NCBI RefSeq assembly: GCF_016641735.1
Contig: NZ_JAEDAO010000001.1
Coordinates: 744,001-808,000 of the forward strand
Direction of reading: 5' to 3'
Source of the DNA: Ramlibacter algicola
GTDB taxonomy: Bacteria > Pseudomonadota > Gammaproteobacteria > Burkholderiales > Burkholderiaceae_C
Length of the DNA stretch: 64,000 nucleotides
Shown here: in pieces, positions 54,838 to 64,000 of the stretch
Numbering within the stretch: position 1 is the stretch's first letter
Layout of the letters: each line of letters starts with the position of its first letter
Notes under the pieces: model-generated
Told to the model about the DNA's origin: nothing
The model's database searches: none
The model's input: only the letters and a program-made list of their open reading frames with translations
Program-made: the position numbers and the translations under genes

Positions 54838-55932
54838 ATGAGCTTGAAGTGCGGCATCGTGGGCCTGCCCAACGTGGGCAAGTCGACCCTGTTCAATGCC
54901 CTCACCAAGGCGGGAATCGCCGCCGAGAACTACCCTTTCTGCACCATCGAGCCGAATGTCGGCATCGTTGAACTGCCGGATCCGCGGCTGTCGAAGCTGG
55001 CCGGCATCGTCCAGCCGGAGCGCATCGTACCGGCTATTGTCGAGTTCGTGGACATCGCCGGCCTCGTCGCCGGCGCGAGCAAGGGCGAAGGCCTGGGCAA
55101 CCAGTTCCTCGCGCACATCCGCGAGACCGACGCCATCGTCAACGTCGTGCGCTGCTTCGAGGACTCCAACGTGATCCACGTCGCCGGCCGCGTCGACCCG
55201 GTCGCCGACATCGAGGTGATCCAGACCGAGCTGTGCCTCGCGGACCTCGGCACGGTGGAGAAGAGCCTGGCGCGCTACACCAAGGCCGCCAAGTCCGGCA
55301 ACGACAAGGAAGCGGCCAAGCTGGTCGCCGTGCTCACCAGGGTGCAGGCCGCGCTCGACCAGGGCCAGCCGGTGCGCACGCTGGAGTTCAGCGACGAGGA
55401 GCGCGCGCTGCTCAAGCCGCTGTTCCTGATCACCGCCAAGCCGGCGATGTTCGTCGCCAACGTCGACGAGAACGGCTTCGAGGGCAACCCGCTGCTGGAC
55501 AAGCTGCGCGCTTACGCGCAGGCGCAGGGCGCGCCCGTGGTGGCCATCTGCGCCAAGATCGAATCCGAGATGGCCGACATGAGCGACGAGGACAAGCAGA
55601 TGTTCCTCGCCGAGATCGGCCAGGAGGAGCCGGGCCTGAACCGCCTGATCCGCGCGGCCTTCAAGCTGCTCGGCCTGCAGACCTACTTCACCGCCGGCGA
55701 GAAGGAAGTGCGCGCGTGGACCGTGCGCATCGGCGCCACCGCGCCGCAGGCCGCGGGCGTGATCCACACCGACTTCGAGCGTGGCTTCATCCGCGCGCAG
55801 ACGATCGCGTTCGAGGACTTCGTGAAGCACGGCGGCGAGCAGGGCGCCAAGGACGCCGGCCGCATGCGCAGCGAAGGCAAGGAGTACGTCGTCCAGGACG
55901 GCGACGTGATGAACTTCCTCTTCAACGTGTGA
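54838..55932 (+). CDS. ychF: redox-regulated ATPase YchF (OLA1 family)
   Basis: A 364-residue universally conserved Obg-family NTPase. Walker [36 protein letters not shown] (G3 region), a coiled-coil insertion (about 120-190), and a C-terminal TGS domain ([40 protein letters not shown]). The G4 position differs from NKxD, in keeping with ATP preference of YchF. It binds ribosomes and affects oxidative stress and translation start-codon choice. ATG 54838 matches the family N-terminus MSLKCGIVG. Divergent from the DISM gene, 31 bases apart. Confidence 0.96.
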   Translation: MSLKCGIVGLPNVGKSTLFNALTKAGIAAENYPFCTIEPNVGIVELPDPRLSKLAGIVQPERIVPAIVEFVDIAGLVAGASKGEGLGNQFLAHIRETDAIVNVVRCFEDSNVIHVAGRVDPVADIEVIQTELCLADLGTVEKSLARYTKAAKSGNDKEAAKLVAVLTRVQAALDQGQPVRTLEFSDEERALLKPLFLITAKPAMFVANVDENGFEGNPLLDKLRAYAQAQGAPVVAICAKIESEMADMSDEDKQMFLAEIGQEEPGLNRLIRAAFKLLGLQTYFTAGEKEVRAWTVRIGATAPQAAGVIHTDFERGFIRAQTIAFEDFVKHGGEQGAKDAGRMRSEGKEYVVQDGDVMNFLFNV

Positions 55933-55947
55933 GGGCTCGGCCCGGCG

Positions 55948-56439
55948 TCAGCCGGCCAGCCACGCGGGCATGTTCGGGAAGGCGTAGAGCAGCGCGTACG
56001 TCATCGTGACGTAGCGCAGGAACTTGCCCACCAGCATCCACGCGCTGCATTGCCAGAACGGCATGCGCAGCCAGCCCGCCACCGCGCACAGCGGATCGCC
56101 CACGGCGGGAAGGAACGCGAAGAAGCAGGCCCGGGGCCCGAGGCGCTGCAGCCAGTCGATCGCCTTCACGTGCGTCGACGAATGGCGCCACTTGTCGATC
56201 ACGTGGTGCGCCTCGTAACCGAGCCACCAGTCGAACATGCCGCCGAGCGTGTTGCCGATGGTCGCGACGACGATCGCGGGCCAGAGCAGCCCGGGGTTGA
56301 GCGAGACGAGGCCGAAGAGCGCGGGTTCCGACCCGAGCGGCAACAACGTGGCCGACACGAACGCGACCACGAAAAGCGTGGTGAGCCCGAACTTCGGGAG
56401 CGCGAGGGCGCCAAGCAAAGCGACGAGCCAATCCGGCAT
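55948..56439 (-). CDS. YqaA/DedA-like SNARE-associated membrane protein
   Basis: A 163-residue inner-membrane protein with four hydrophobic segments. TLLPLGSEPALFGLVSLNPG, ATIGNTLGGMFDWWLGYEA and FFAFLPAVGDPLCAVAGWLRM are typical of YqaA/VTT-domain proteins, related to DedA, thought to move lipids or keep membrane potential. It is shorter than DedA proper. The start at 56439 (MPDWLVALLG) is used; an upstream in-frame start to 56529 would run through the dusB promoter. Its stop lies 15 bases from the convergent ychF end. Confidence 0.82.
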   Translation of the reverse strand: MPDWLVALLGALALPKFGLTTLFVVAFVSATLLPLGSEPALFGLVSLNPGLLWPAIVVATIGNTLGGMFDWWLGYEAHHVIDKWRHSSTHVKAIDWLQRLGPRACFFAFLPAVGDPLCAVAGWLRMPFWQCSAWMLVGKFLRYVTMTYALLYAFPNMPAWLAG

Positions 56440-56570
56440 GCGCGCGCATGTTACGCGCGTCAAGAGGTGTGAACCTGTAGGCGGATACGCAGTGCGGCCG
56501 GGTCGGCGGGGTGCTTCGGGCGCATACAATCGTGCCTCATTTTTCAGCAGCCCGTTTCCTCCCCTTTCCC

Positions 56571-57611
56571 ATGCGCATCGGCCCGTACACCCTGGCGAAC
56601 CACGTGTTCGTCGCGCCGATGGCGGGCGTGACGGACCGTCCGTTCCGGCAGTTGTGCAGGCGCCTGGGCGCGGGCCATGCGGTGAGCGAGATGGTCACGT
56701 CACGCCGCGAGCTGTGGAACAGCCTGAAGACCTCGCGCCGCGCCAACCACGAGGGCGAGCCGGGCCCGGTCGCCGTGCAGATCGCGGGCACCGAGGCGGC
56801 GGAGATGGCGGATGCCGCCGCGTACAACATCGATCGCGGCGCGCAGATCATCGACATCAACATGGGCTGCCCGGCCAAGAAGGTGTGCAACAAGTGGGCC
56901 GGCTCGGCGCTGATGCAGGACGAGCCGCTGGCGCTCGCCATCGCCAGCGCGGTGGTCGCTGCGTGCGAGCCGCGTGGCGTGCCGGTCACGCTCAAGATGC
57001 GCACCGGCTGGGACGCGGAGCACCGCAACGCGGTGCGCCTGGCGCGCGCGTTCGAGGACGCGGGCGTGCAGCTGCTGACGGTGCACGGCCGCACGCGCGA
57101 GCAGGGCTACAAGGGCTTCGCGGAATACGACACCATCGCCGCGGTCAAGGACGCGGTGCGCATCCCGGTGGTCGCCAACGGCGACATCGATTCGCCGGCC
57201 AAGGCCCGTGAGGTGCTTGCGCACACCGGTGCCGACGCCGTGATGATCGGCCGCGCGGCGCAGGGCCGGCCGTGGATCTTCCGCGAGGTCGTGCACGAGC
57301 TCGCCACCGGCGAGCCGCTCGCGCCGCCGCTGGTGGCCGAGGTCAAGCGGCTGCTGCAGGACCACCTGCAGGACCACTACGCGCTCTACGGCGAATTCAC
57401 GGGCGTGCGCAGCGCGCGCAAGCACATCGGCTGGTACGTGCGCGGGCTGCCCGGCGGCGAGGCGTTCCGGTCGGACATGAACGCGATCGAGGAGGCGGAC
57501 GCGCAGTGGCGCGCCGTGGGAGCGTTCTTCGACGGGCTCGAGGCGCGCCAGGACCGGTTGCCCGCCGCGGCGGTGCAGCCGGACGAACACACGACAGAAC
57601 AAGAAGCATGA
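56571..57611 (+). CDS. dusB: tRNA-dihydrouridine synthase B
   Basis: A 346-residue FMN enzyme reducing a uridine of the tRNA D-loop to dihydrouridine. APMAGVTDRPFRQLCRRLG, NMGCPAKKVCNKWAGSALM with the catalytic Cys, LTVHGRTREQGYKGFAEY and PVVANGDIDSPAKA plus DAVMIGRAAQGRPWIF form the conserved TIM-barrel sites. ATG 56571 (MRIGPYTLAN) is the family start; a frame to 56511 is a probable artefact. A TACAAT sequence (56525-56530) is a likely -10 box of the dusB-fis promoter. The C-terminal tail after about residue 320 is unconserved. Its stop overlaps fis (ATGA). Confidence 0.96.
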   Translation: MRIGPYTLANHVFVAPMAGVTDRPFRQLCRRLGAGHAVSEMVTSRRELWNSLKTSRRANHEGEPGPVAVQIAGTEAAEMADAAAYNIDRGAQIIDINMGCPAKKVCNKWAGSALMQDEPLALAIASAVVAACEPRGVPVTLKMRTGWDAEHRNAVRLARAFEDAGVQLLTVHGRTREQGYKGFAEYDTIAAVKDAVRIPVVANGDIDSPAKAREVLAHTGADAVMIGRAAQGRPWIFREVVHELATGEPLAPPLVAEVKRLLQDHLQDHYALYGEFTGVRSARKHIGWYVRGLPGGEAFRSDMNAIEEADAQWRAVGAFFDGLEARQDRLPAAAVQPDEHTTEQEA

Positions 57612-57847
57612 GCAAGAAACAGATCGAGGAGTGCGTGCGCAACAGCCTGGAGGGCTACTTCCGGGACCTGCGCGGGACCGAGCCCGACGGCATGTACGAC
57701 ATGCTGGTGAAGGTGGTCGAGAAGCCGCTGCTGGAGGTCGTGATGGCCCAGGCGGACCAGAACCAGTCGCGCGCAGCCGAGTGGCTGGGCCTCAATCGCA
57801 ACACGCTGCGCAAGAAGCTGCTCGAGCACAAGCTGCTCAAGGGCTGA
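57608..57847 (+). CDS. fis: nucleoid protein Fis
   Basis: A 79-residue DNA-bending factor. The C-terminal helix-turn-helix [27 protein letters not shown] is canonical Fis. It lacks the longer N-terminal beta-hairpin arm of E. coli Fis (98 residues), as betaproteobacterial Fis proteins usually do, so recombinase-enhancer activity may differ. It is translated from ATG 57608 overlapping the dusB stop; dusB-fis linkage is classical and Fis is expected to be growth-phase regulated with it. purH starts five bases downstream. Confidence 0.95.
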   Translation: MSKKQIEECVRNSLEGYFRDLRGTEPDGMYDMLVKVVEKPLLEVVMAQADQNQSRAAEWLGLNRNTLRKKLLEHKLLKG

Positions 57848-57851
57848 CACC

Positions 57852-59444
<1,593 letters not shown>

Positions 59445-59472
59445 CCGCGCCTGGCGGCGCTGCCGAAAGCGG

Positions 59473-59581
59473 ACTCCCAAACGCAGAGGACGCAGAAGAG
59501 CGCAGAGGACGCAGAAGAAAACCTTCTAGAAGGATTCTTCCGTGACTTCCGCGCTCTTCTGCGCCTTCTGCGTTTGGGAGT
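59473..59581. repeat. 109-bp intergenic element: imperfect inverted repeat with internal direct repeats
   Basis: The left arm from 59473 (actcccaaacgcag...) and the right arm ending at 59581 (...ctgcgtttgggagt) are reverse complements over about 32 of 35 bases. Inside the left arm the 18-base unit CGCAGAGGACGCAGAAGA occurs twice in tandem (59482-59499, 59501-59518), and the centre has the palindrome CCTTCTAGAAGG. It lies between the convergent purH and hemL ends. Dispersed intergenic elements rich in acgcagag units are familiar from other proteobacterial genomes; here it could also end both transcripts. Confidence 0.85.
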
Positions 59582-59596
59582 TCTTCGACTTGCCGA

Positions 59597-60887
<1,291 letters not shown>

Positions 60888-60904
<17 letters not shown>

Positions 60905-61820
60905 GGGCGGGCATGTCGAGCACCTGGAGCGCCTGCGCTTCCTCGTCCGTGAGTTCGCCCGGATCCGTGTCGGGCTGGGCCCAGAACAGGCGGTCGGGGA
61001 TCACGTTGCCCATGCCGGGGCGGAAGCCCGCGTCCAGGCAGCGATCGAGGTACGACAGCGCTTCGCCCGCGGCGGCCGCAAGGTCGCTGCCGCTGGCGAC
61101 CAGCGCGGCCAGCGCGGCCGAGAGCGTGTCGCCGGCGCCGGAGAAGACTGCCTCGAAGCGCTCGAAGCGCTCGCTCGCCAGCACGGATTGCGGCGTCGCG
61201 AGCACGTTGTCGAGGAACTGGTCGGGGCAGGGAATGCCCGTCACGAAGGTGTAGGGCACGCCCATCTCGGAGGCGGCCTTGGCGATGTCGCGCGCGCCCG
61301 GGCTGCGGTCGCCGGGCCAGTCGGGCAGCAGCCAGCGCCACAGCGTGCTGTGGTTGCCGACCAGCACCGTGGTCTGCGGCAGCATCAGTTCGCGGAAGGC
61401 ATCCAGGTACAAATCGATCTGCGAGTCGTCCCACCACGACAGGTTGGGCATGTAGGCGATGAGCGGCACTTCCGAGTAGTCGGCCGCGATGCCGGCGATG
61501 GCGCTCACCGCTTCGGGGCTGCCGACGAAGCCGACCTTGATCACCTGCGCGGGCGTGTCCTCGAGGATCGTGCGCGCCTGCTCGGCGACGGCTTCGTCGT
61601 CGAACGCGAAGTGGTCCATCACCTGCGCGGTGTCGCGTGCGTACGCGCCGGTGACCACGGGCAGCGCATGCGCGCCGACCGATGCGATGGCGGTGATGTC
61701 CGCGGAGAGTCCGCCGGCGCCGCTCGGGTCACTGGCGTTGAACACCATCACGCACGCGGGGCTCGCGTCGTCCTCTTCGCCGGACGGCGTCGTCGCATCG
61801 GTGGGAGTGGGGTTTGTCAT
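60888..61820 (-). CDS. thiD: hydroxymethylpyrimidine/phosphomethylpyrimidine kinase ThiD
   Basis: A 310-residue ribokinase-family enzyme phosphorylating HMP and HMP-P in thiamine synthesis. Near the N-terminus, [39 protein letters not shown] corresponds to the SDPSGGAGIQAD region; the C-terminal [19 protein letters not shown] carries the catalytic GAGD. A central stretch ([20 protein letters not shown]) differs from the E. coli enzyme and an N-terminal tail of about 20 residues precedes the fold, so this is the divergent betaproteobacterial type; another sugar or vitamin kinase activity is not excluded. No TPP riboswitch is apparent upstream. Divergent from the rubredoxin gene. Confidence 0.85.
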
Positions 61821-61912
61821 GAGCCTGAATCATCCAGGCGTCGACGGTGTGCGGAACTGCCGCAGGTGCCCTAGATACAATCGTTGCATTCTATTCGACT
61901 CCCCTTTAAGCT

Positions 61913-62086
61913 GTGACTGAAGCAAAGACTTGGATGTGCCTGATTTGCGGGTGGATCTATGACGAAGCCGCGGGTGCGCCGGACCACGGCATCCCGCCCG
62001 GGACTCCGTGGGAGCAGGTTCCGATGAACTGGACCTGCCCCGAGTGCGGGGCCCGCAAGGAAGACTTCGAGATGGTGCAGATCTGA
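61913..62086 (+). CDS. rubredoxin
   Basis: A 57-residue electron carrier, below the usual size cut-off but unmistakable. GTG 61913 starts MTEAKTWMCLICGWIYDEA. Four iron-ligand cysteines are in two CxxC pairs: Cys9/Cys12 (CLIC) and Cys42/Cys45 (CPEC). The spacing, PWEQVPMNWTCPECG and C-terminal KEDFEMV match type-2-like single-domain rubredoxins. A TACAAT at 61876-61881 is a probable -10 box, with a 5' leader of about 25 bases. Rubredoxin passes electrons to oxygenases or to peroxide/superoxide reductases; the partner is not visible here. Conserved order thiD <-> rubredoxin, pilG. Confidence 0.96.
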   Translation: MTEAKTWMCLICGWIYDEAAGAPDHGIPPGTPWEQVPMNWTCPECGARKEDFEMVQI

Positions 62087-62152
62087 GGGAGGCGTCGCCT
62101 GGCACCACGAGTGCCGCGGGGCCTGCAGTTACAAAATGAGGAGCAGCGTCAC

Positions 62153-62542
62153 GTGAGCACTTCCGCGCTCAAGGTGCTGGTGATCGATGACAGCAACACG
62201 ATCCGCCGCAGCGCCGAAATTTTCCTGAAGCAGGGCGGCCACGAGGTCATGCTGGCCGAAGATGGCTTCGACGCGCTCGCCAAGGTCAATGACTACGAGC
62301 CGAACCTGATCTTCTGCGACATCCTGATGCCGCGGCTGGATGGGTACCAGACCTGCGCGATCATCAAGCGCAACGCCAAGTTCGCCTCCGTTCCCGTCGT
62401 GATGCTGTCGTCCAAGGACGGCGTCTTCGACAAGGCCCGCGGCCGCATGGTCGGCTCGCAGGACTACCTCACGAAACCGTTCACGAAGGACCAGCTGCTG
62501 CAGACCGTGCAGCAGTTCGGCGCCGCCGCGCCGTCGGCGTGA
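62153..62542 (+). CDS. pilG: twitching motility response regulator PilG
   Basis: A 129-residue single-domain receiver, first gene of the pil-chp chemosensory system for type IV pili. VLVIDDSNTIRRSAEIFLKQGG contains the acidic pair; phosphoacceptor Asp56 is in IFCDILMPRLDG; Thr/Lys follow in VVMLSSKDGVF and YLTKPF. GTG 62153 (VSTSALKVLV) has GAGGAG nine bases upstream, and the upstream frame to 62111 is not conserved. It is followed after 35 bases by pilH. PilG promotes pilus extension through PilB in Pseudomonas. Confidence 0.92.
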   Translation: MSTSALKVLVIDDSNTIRRSAEIFLKQGGHEVMLAEDGFDALAKVNDYEPNLIFCDILMPRLDGYQTCAIIKRNAKFASVPVVMLSSKDGVFDKARGRMVGSQDYLTKPFTKDQLLQTVQQFGAAAPSA

Positions 62543-62577
62543 ACCACAACACGAAAAGATAGACAGGAGCGATCGAA

Positions 62578-62943
62578 ATGGCGATCCACAACGTGCTCGT
62601 GGTCGATGATTCCAAGACCGAGCTGATGTTCATGACCGACCTGCTGCAAAAGAACGGCTTCGCGGTCCGCACGGCCGAGAACGCCGACGACGCGTTCCGC
62701 CGCCTCGGCGAGGGCAAGCCCGACCTGATCCTGATGGACGTGGTGATGCCCGGCCAGAACGGCTTCCAGCTCACGCGCGCCATCACCCGCGACCCCCTGT
62801 ACCAGGACGTGCCCATCATCATGTGCACGAGCAAGAACCAGGAGACGGACCGCGTCTGGGGCATGCGGCAGGGCGCGCGCGACTACATCACCAAGCCGGT
62901 CGACGCCGACGAGCTGATGGCCAAGATCAAGGCCCTGGGCTGA
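62578..62943 (+). CDS. pilH: twitching motility response regulator PilH
   Basis: A 121-residue receiver: VLVVDDSKTELMFMTDLLQKNGF, phosphoacceptor Asp54 (LILMDVVMPGQNGFQ), MCTSKNQETDRVWGMRQGARDYITKPVD. The MPGQNGFQLTRAI and GMRQGARDYI segments are typical of PilH rather than PilG. In Pseudomonas PilH acts with PilG, possibly as a phosphate sink, controlling pilus retraction. A GGAG-type ribosome site (acaggagcg) lies before ATG 62578. Followed by pilI after 16 bases. Confidence 0.93.
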   Translation: MAIHNVLVVDDSKTELMFMTDLLQKNGFAVRTAENADDAFRRLGEGKPDLILMDVVMPGQNGFQLTRAITRDPLYQDVPIIMCTSKNQETDRVWGMRQGARDYITKPVDADELMAKIKALG

Positions 62944-62959
62944 TCGGCCCGCAGTCCCC

Positions 62960-63490
62960 ATGGCCAACCGCGAAGCGCTGCGAGAACTCCAGACCCGGCT
63001 CGCCAACCGCCTGCAGGCGGCACGGACCGAAGGGGTACAGGCTTCGTGGCTGGCGGTGGAATCCGGCGGCGCGAAGTACCTGTTCCCCCTCGCGCAGGCC
63101 GGCGAGATCTTCCCTTTCGCCAGCACGCAGCACGTGCCCTACACCCAGGCCTGGTACCTGGGCGTCGCCAACCTGCGCGGCGGGCTCTATGGCGTGGTCG
63201 ACTTCGCGTCCTTCGTCAGCGGGCGTGCGACCGCGCCGCGCACCGAAGCGCATCGCGCCGAATCGCGCCTGGTCGCCCTCGGGGCCGCGCTCGAAGTCAA
63301 CTGCGCGCTGCTGATCGACCGCCTCGCAGGCCTGCGAGGCGCCGACACCTTCACCGCTACCACCGAACGGCCCGCGGACGCCCCTGCGTTCTTCGGCCGG
63401 GGCTTCACGGACGCCGCCGGCGTCTCGTGGCAGGAAATCGACCTGCAGGCCCTGTCGCAACAACCCCAGTTCCTGAGCATCAGCGCTTGA
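62960..63490 (+). CDS. pilI: CheW-like adaptor PilI
   Basis: A 176-residue CheW-domain protein that links the receptor PilJ to the histidine kinase ChpA. VESGGAKYLFPLAQAGEIFPF, the LGVANLRGGLYGVVDFASFV loop and LLIDRLAGLRGADTF correspond to CheW strands and the receptor/kinase-binding surface. An N-terminal helix (REALRELQTRLANRLQAAR) is longer than in chemotaxis CheW. The start ATG 62960 lies 16 bases past pilH. pilJ begins 25 bases after its stop. Confidence 0.92.
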   Translation: MANREALRELQTRLANRLQAARTEGVQASWLAVESGGAKYLFPLAQAGEIFPFASTQHVPYTQAWYLGVANLRGGLYGVVDFASFVSGRATAPRTEAHRAESRLVALGAALEVNCALLIDRLAGLRGADTFTATTERPADAPAFFGRGFTDAAGVSWQEIDLQALSQQPQFLSISA

Positions 63491-63515
63491 CGCTTTCCCG
63501 GAAGGCTTTGCATCC

Positions 63516-64000
63516 ATGTCCTTCAGCCTGAAGAACCTCTTCTCCAAGAAGTCGCCCGACGGCGAGAACAGCGGCGAGCTCAGCCTCGCGGCGCCGGAGG
63601 CCTCCACCGCCGACTTGTCCGGCAGCACGATGGACGCGGCCAACCGCACCGGCATGATGGCCGCGCCCGACACCGTGGACGATCCGGACTCGATCGACTC
63701 GCCGGTGCAACTGGACCAGGCGCAGCTGCTGCGCATCCCGTTCCTCGGCGAGCGCTCGATCACGGCGCACCAGCGCATCCTGTTCGGCCTGCTGGCTGGG
63801 TCGCTGGTGGTGCTGGCCGGCGTCGCGTACTACGCCTACAACTCGGCCAACCGGGTCGCGCTGCAGGTGAAGGCGACCGGTGACTCGCTGATGCAGTCGC
63901 AGCGCCTCGCCAAGTCGGTGTCGCAGGCCCTGGTGGGCAGCGCGACGGCCTTCCCCGAGGTGAAGGACAGCGCCGCGGTGCTGGCGCGTTCGGTGCGCGG
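63516..64000 (+). CDS. pilJ: methyl-accepting chemotaxis protein PilJ, N-terminal part (truncated by window edge)
   Basis: ATG 63516 opens a frame that stays open to the right edge (161 codons plus two bases). The product begins MSFSLKNLFSKKSPDGE; a cytoplasmic N-terminus of about 85 residues rich in Ala/Ser/Asp is followed by a membrane span (ILFGLLAGSLVVLAGVAYYA, about residues 88-107) and the start of a periplasmic helical domain (SLMQSQRLAKSVSQALVGSATAF). This is the PilJ layout, the receptor of the pil-chp system, here with a rather long N-terminal cytoplasmic tail. The signalling domain lies outside the window. Confidence 0.88.
   Translation, partial: MSFSLKNLFSKKSPDGENSGELSLAAPEASTADLSGSTMDAANRTGMMAAPDTVDDPDSIDSPVQLDQAQLLRIPFLGERSITAHQRILFGLLAGSLVVLAGVAYYAYNSANRVALQVKATGDSLMQSQRLAKSVSQALVGSATAFPEVKDSAAVLARSVR

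Noticed and set aside
61821..61912. TPP riboswitch upstream of thiD
   Set aside because: The 92-base gap to the rubredoxin gene shows no CUGAGA or ACCUGA-type thi-box core in the thiD direction.

Overview
The window is GC-rich chromosomal DNA of a betaproteobacterium, most likely family Comamonadaceae (Burkholderiales, Ramlibacter/Variovorax-like). The evidence is gene content and order: rubredoxin-thiD-hemL, ampD beside pilRS, ohrR-ohr, dusB-fis-purH, the pilGHIJ start, a lysine/alanine-rich histone H1-like protein and a Bug-type binding protein. It looks like one continuous chromosomal segment. I see no insertion sequence, prophage, integrase, CRISPR array or rRNA.

Layout. (1) 1-8584: end of an exopolysaccharide locus. 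It holds a flippase-like C-terminus, a Wzy-like polymerase, three tandem right-handed beta-helix proteins (one secreted, two lipoproteins, the middle one with a long Ala-Pro linker), a GT4 glycosyltransferase and an FAD oxidoreductase. (2) 8598-18559: housekeeping and stress genes: srkA-like kinase, DUF2855 protein, ohrR-ohr with a visible operator, a hemerythrin-like protein, two PPOX-fold proteins, a NodI/NodJ-like ABC exporter, psd and amn. (3) 18721-25572: a small conserved protein, gor, an MlaE-MlaD-lipoprotein operon with no ATPase gene beside it, an AlkB-like dioxygenase, the histone H1-like gene and nrdB. (4) 25717-33819: nrdA and, upstream of it, two tandem NrdR-type operator/promoter modules with a 30-codon reading frame between them; then ampD, pilR, pilS, a PP0621-like protein and a CcsA/YpjD-like protein in one leftward run. 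(5) 33899-43951: ffh, an M20 amidohydrolase with a TctC-like binding protein, miaB, a transglutaminase-like TPR lipoprotein, tRNA-Met(CAT), and a vWA protein divergent from an ECF sigma/membrane-protein pair. (6) 43962-47373: a crotonase divergent from paaG-paaI-paaK (phenylacetate catabolism). (7) 47383-64000: a DUF3108 protein, an M61 peptidase, dsbC, a UbiH-like monooxygenase, a MOSC protein, a DISM protein with a degenerate GGDEF domain, ychF, a YqaA-like protein, dusB-fis-purH, hemL, thiD, rubredoxin and the start of the pil-chp chemosensory operon (pilG, pilH, pilI, partial pilJ).

How the parts connect. Type IV pilus control appears twice: transcriptional control by PilS/PilR and chemosensory control by PilG/H/I/J. 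dNTP synthesis (nrdAB) appears to be under NrdR. Peroxide defence (ohrR-ohr, gor) and envelope maintenance (psd, the Mla-like operon, ampD, dsbC) are also represented. The most unusual signals are the duplicated NrdR module around a small reading frame, the tandem beta-helix lipoproteins in the polysaccharide locus, the ATPase-less Mla-like operon, and the ECF sigma/vWA neighbourhood. All functions are inferred by reading the translated sequence; no database search was run.
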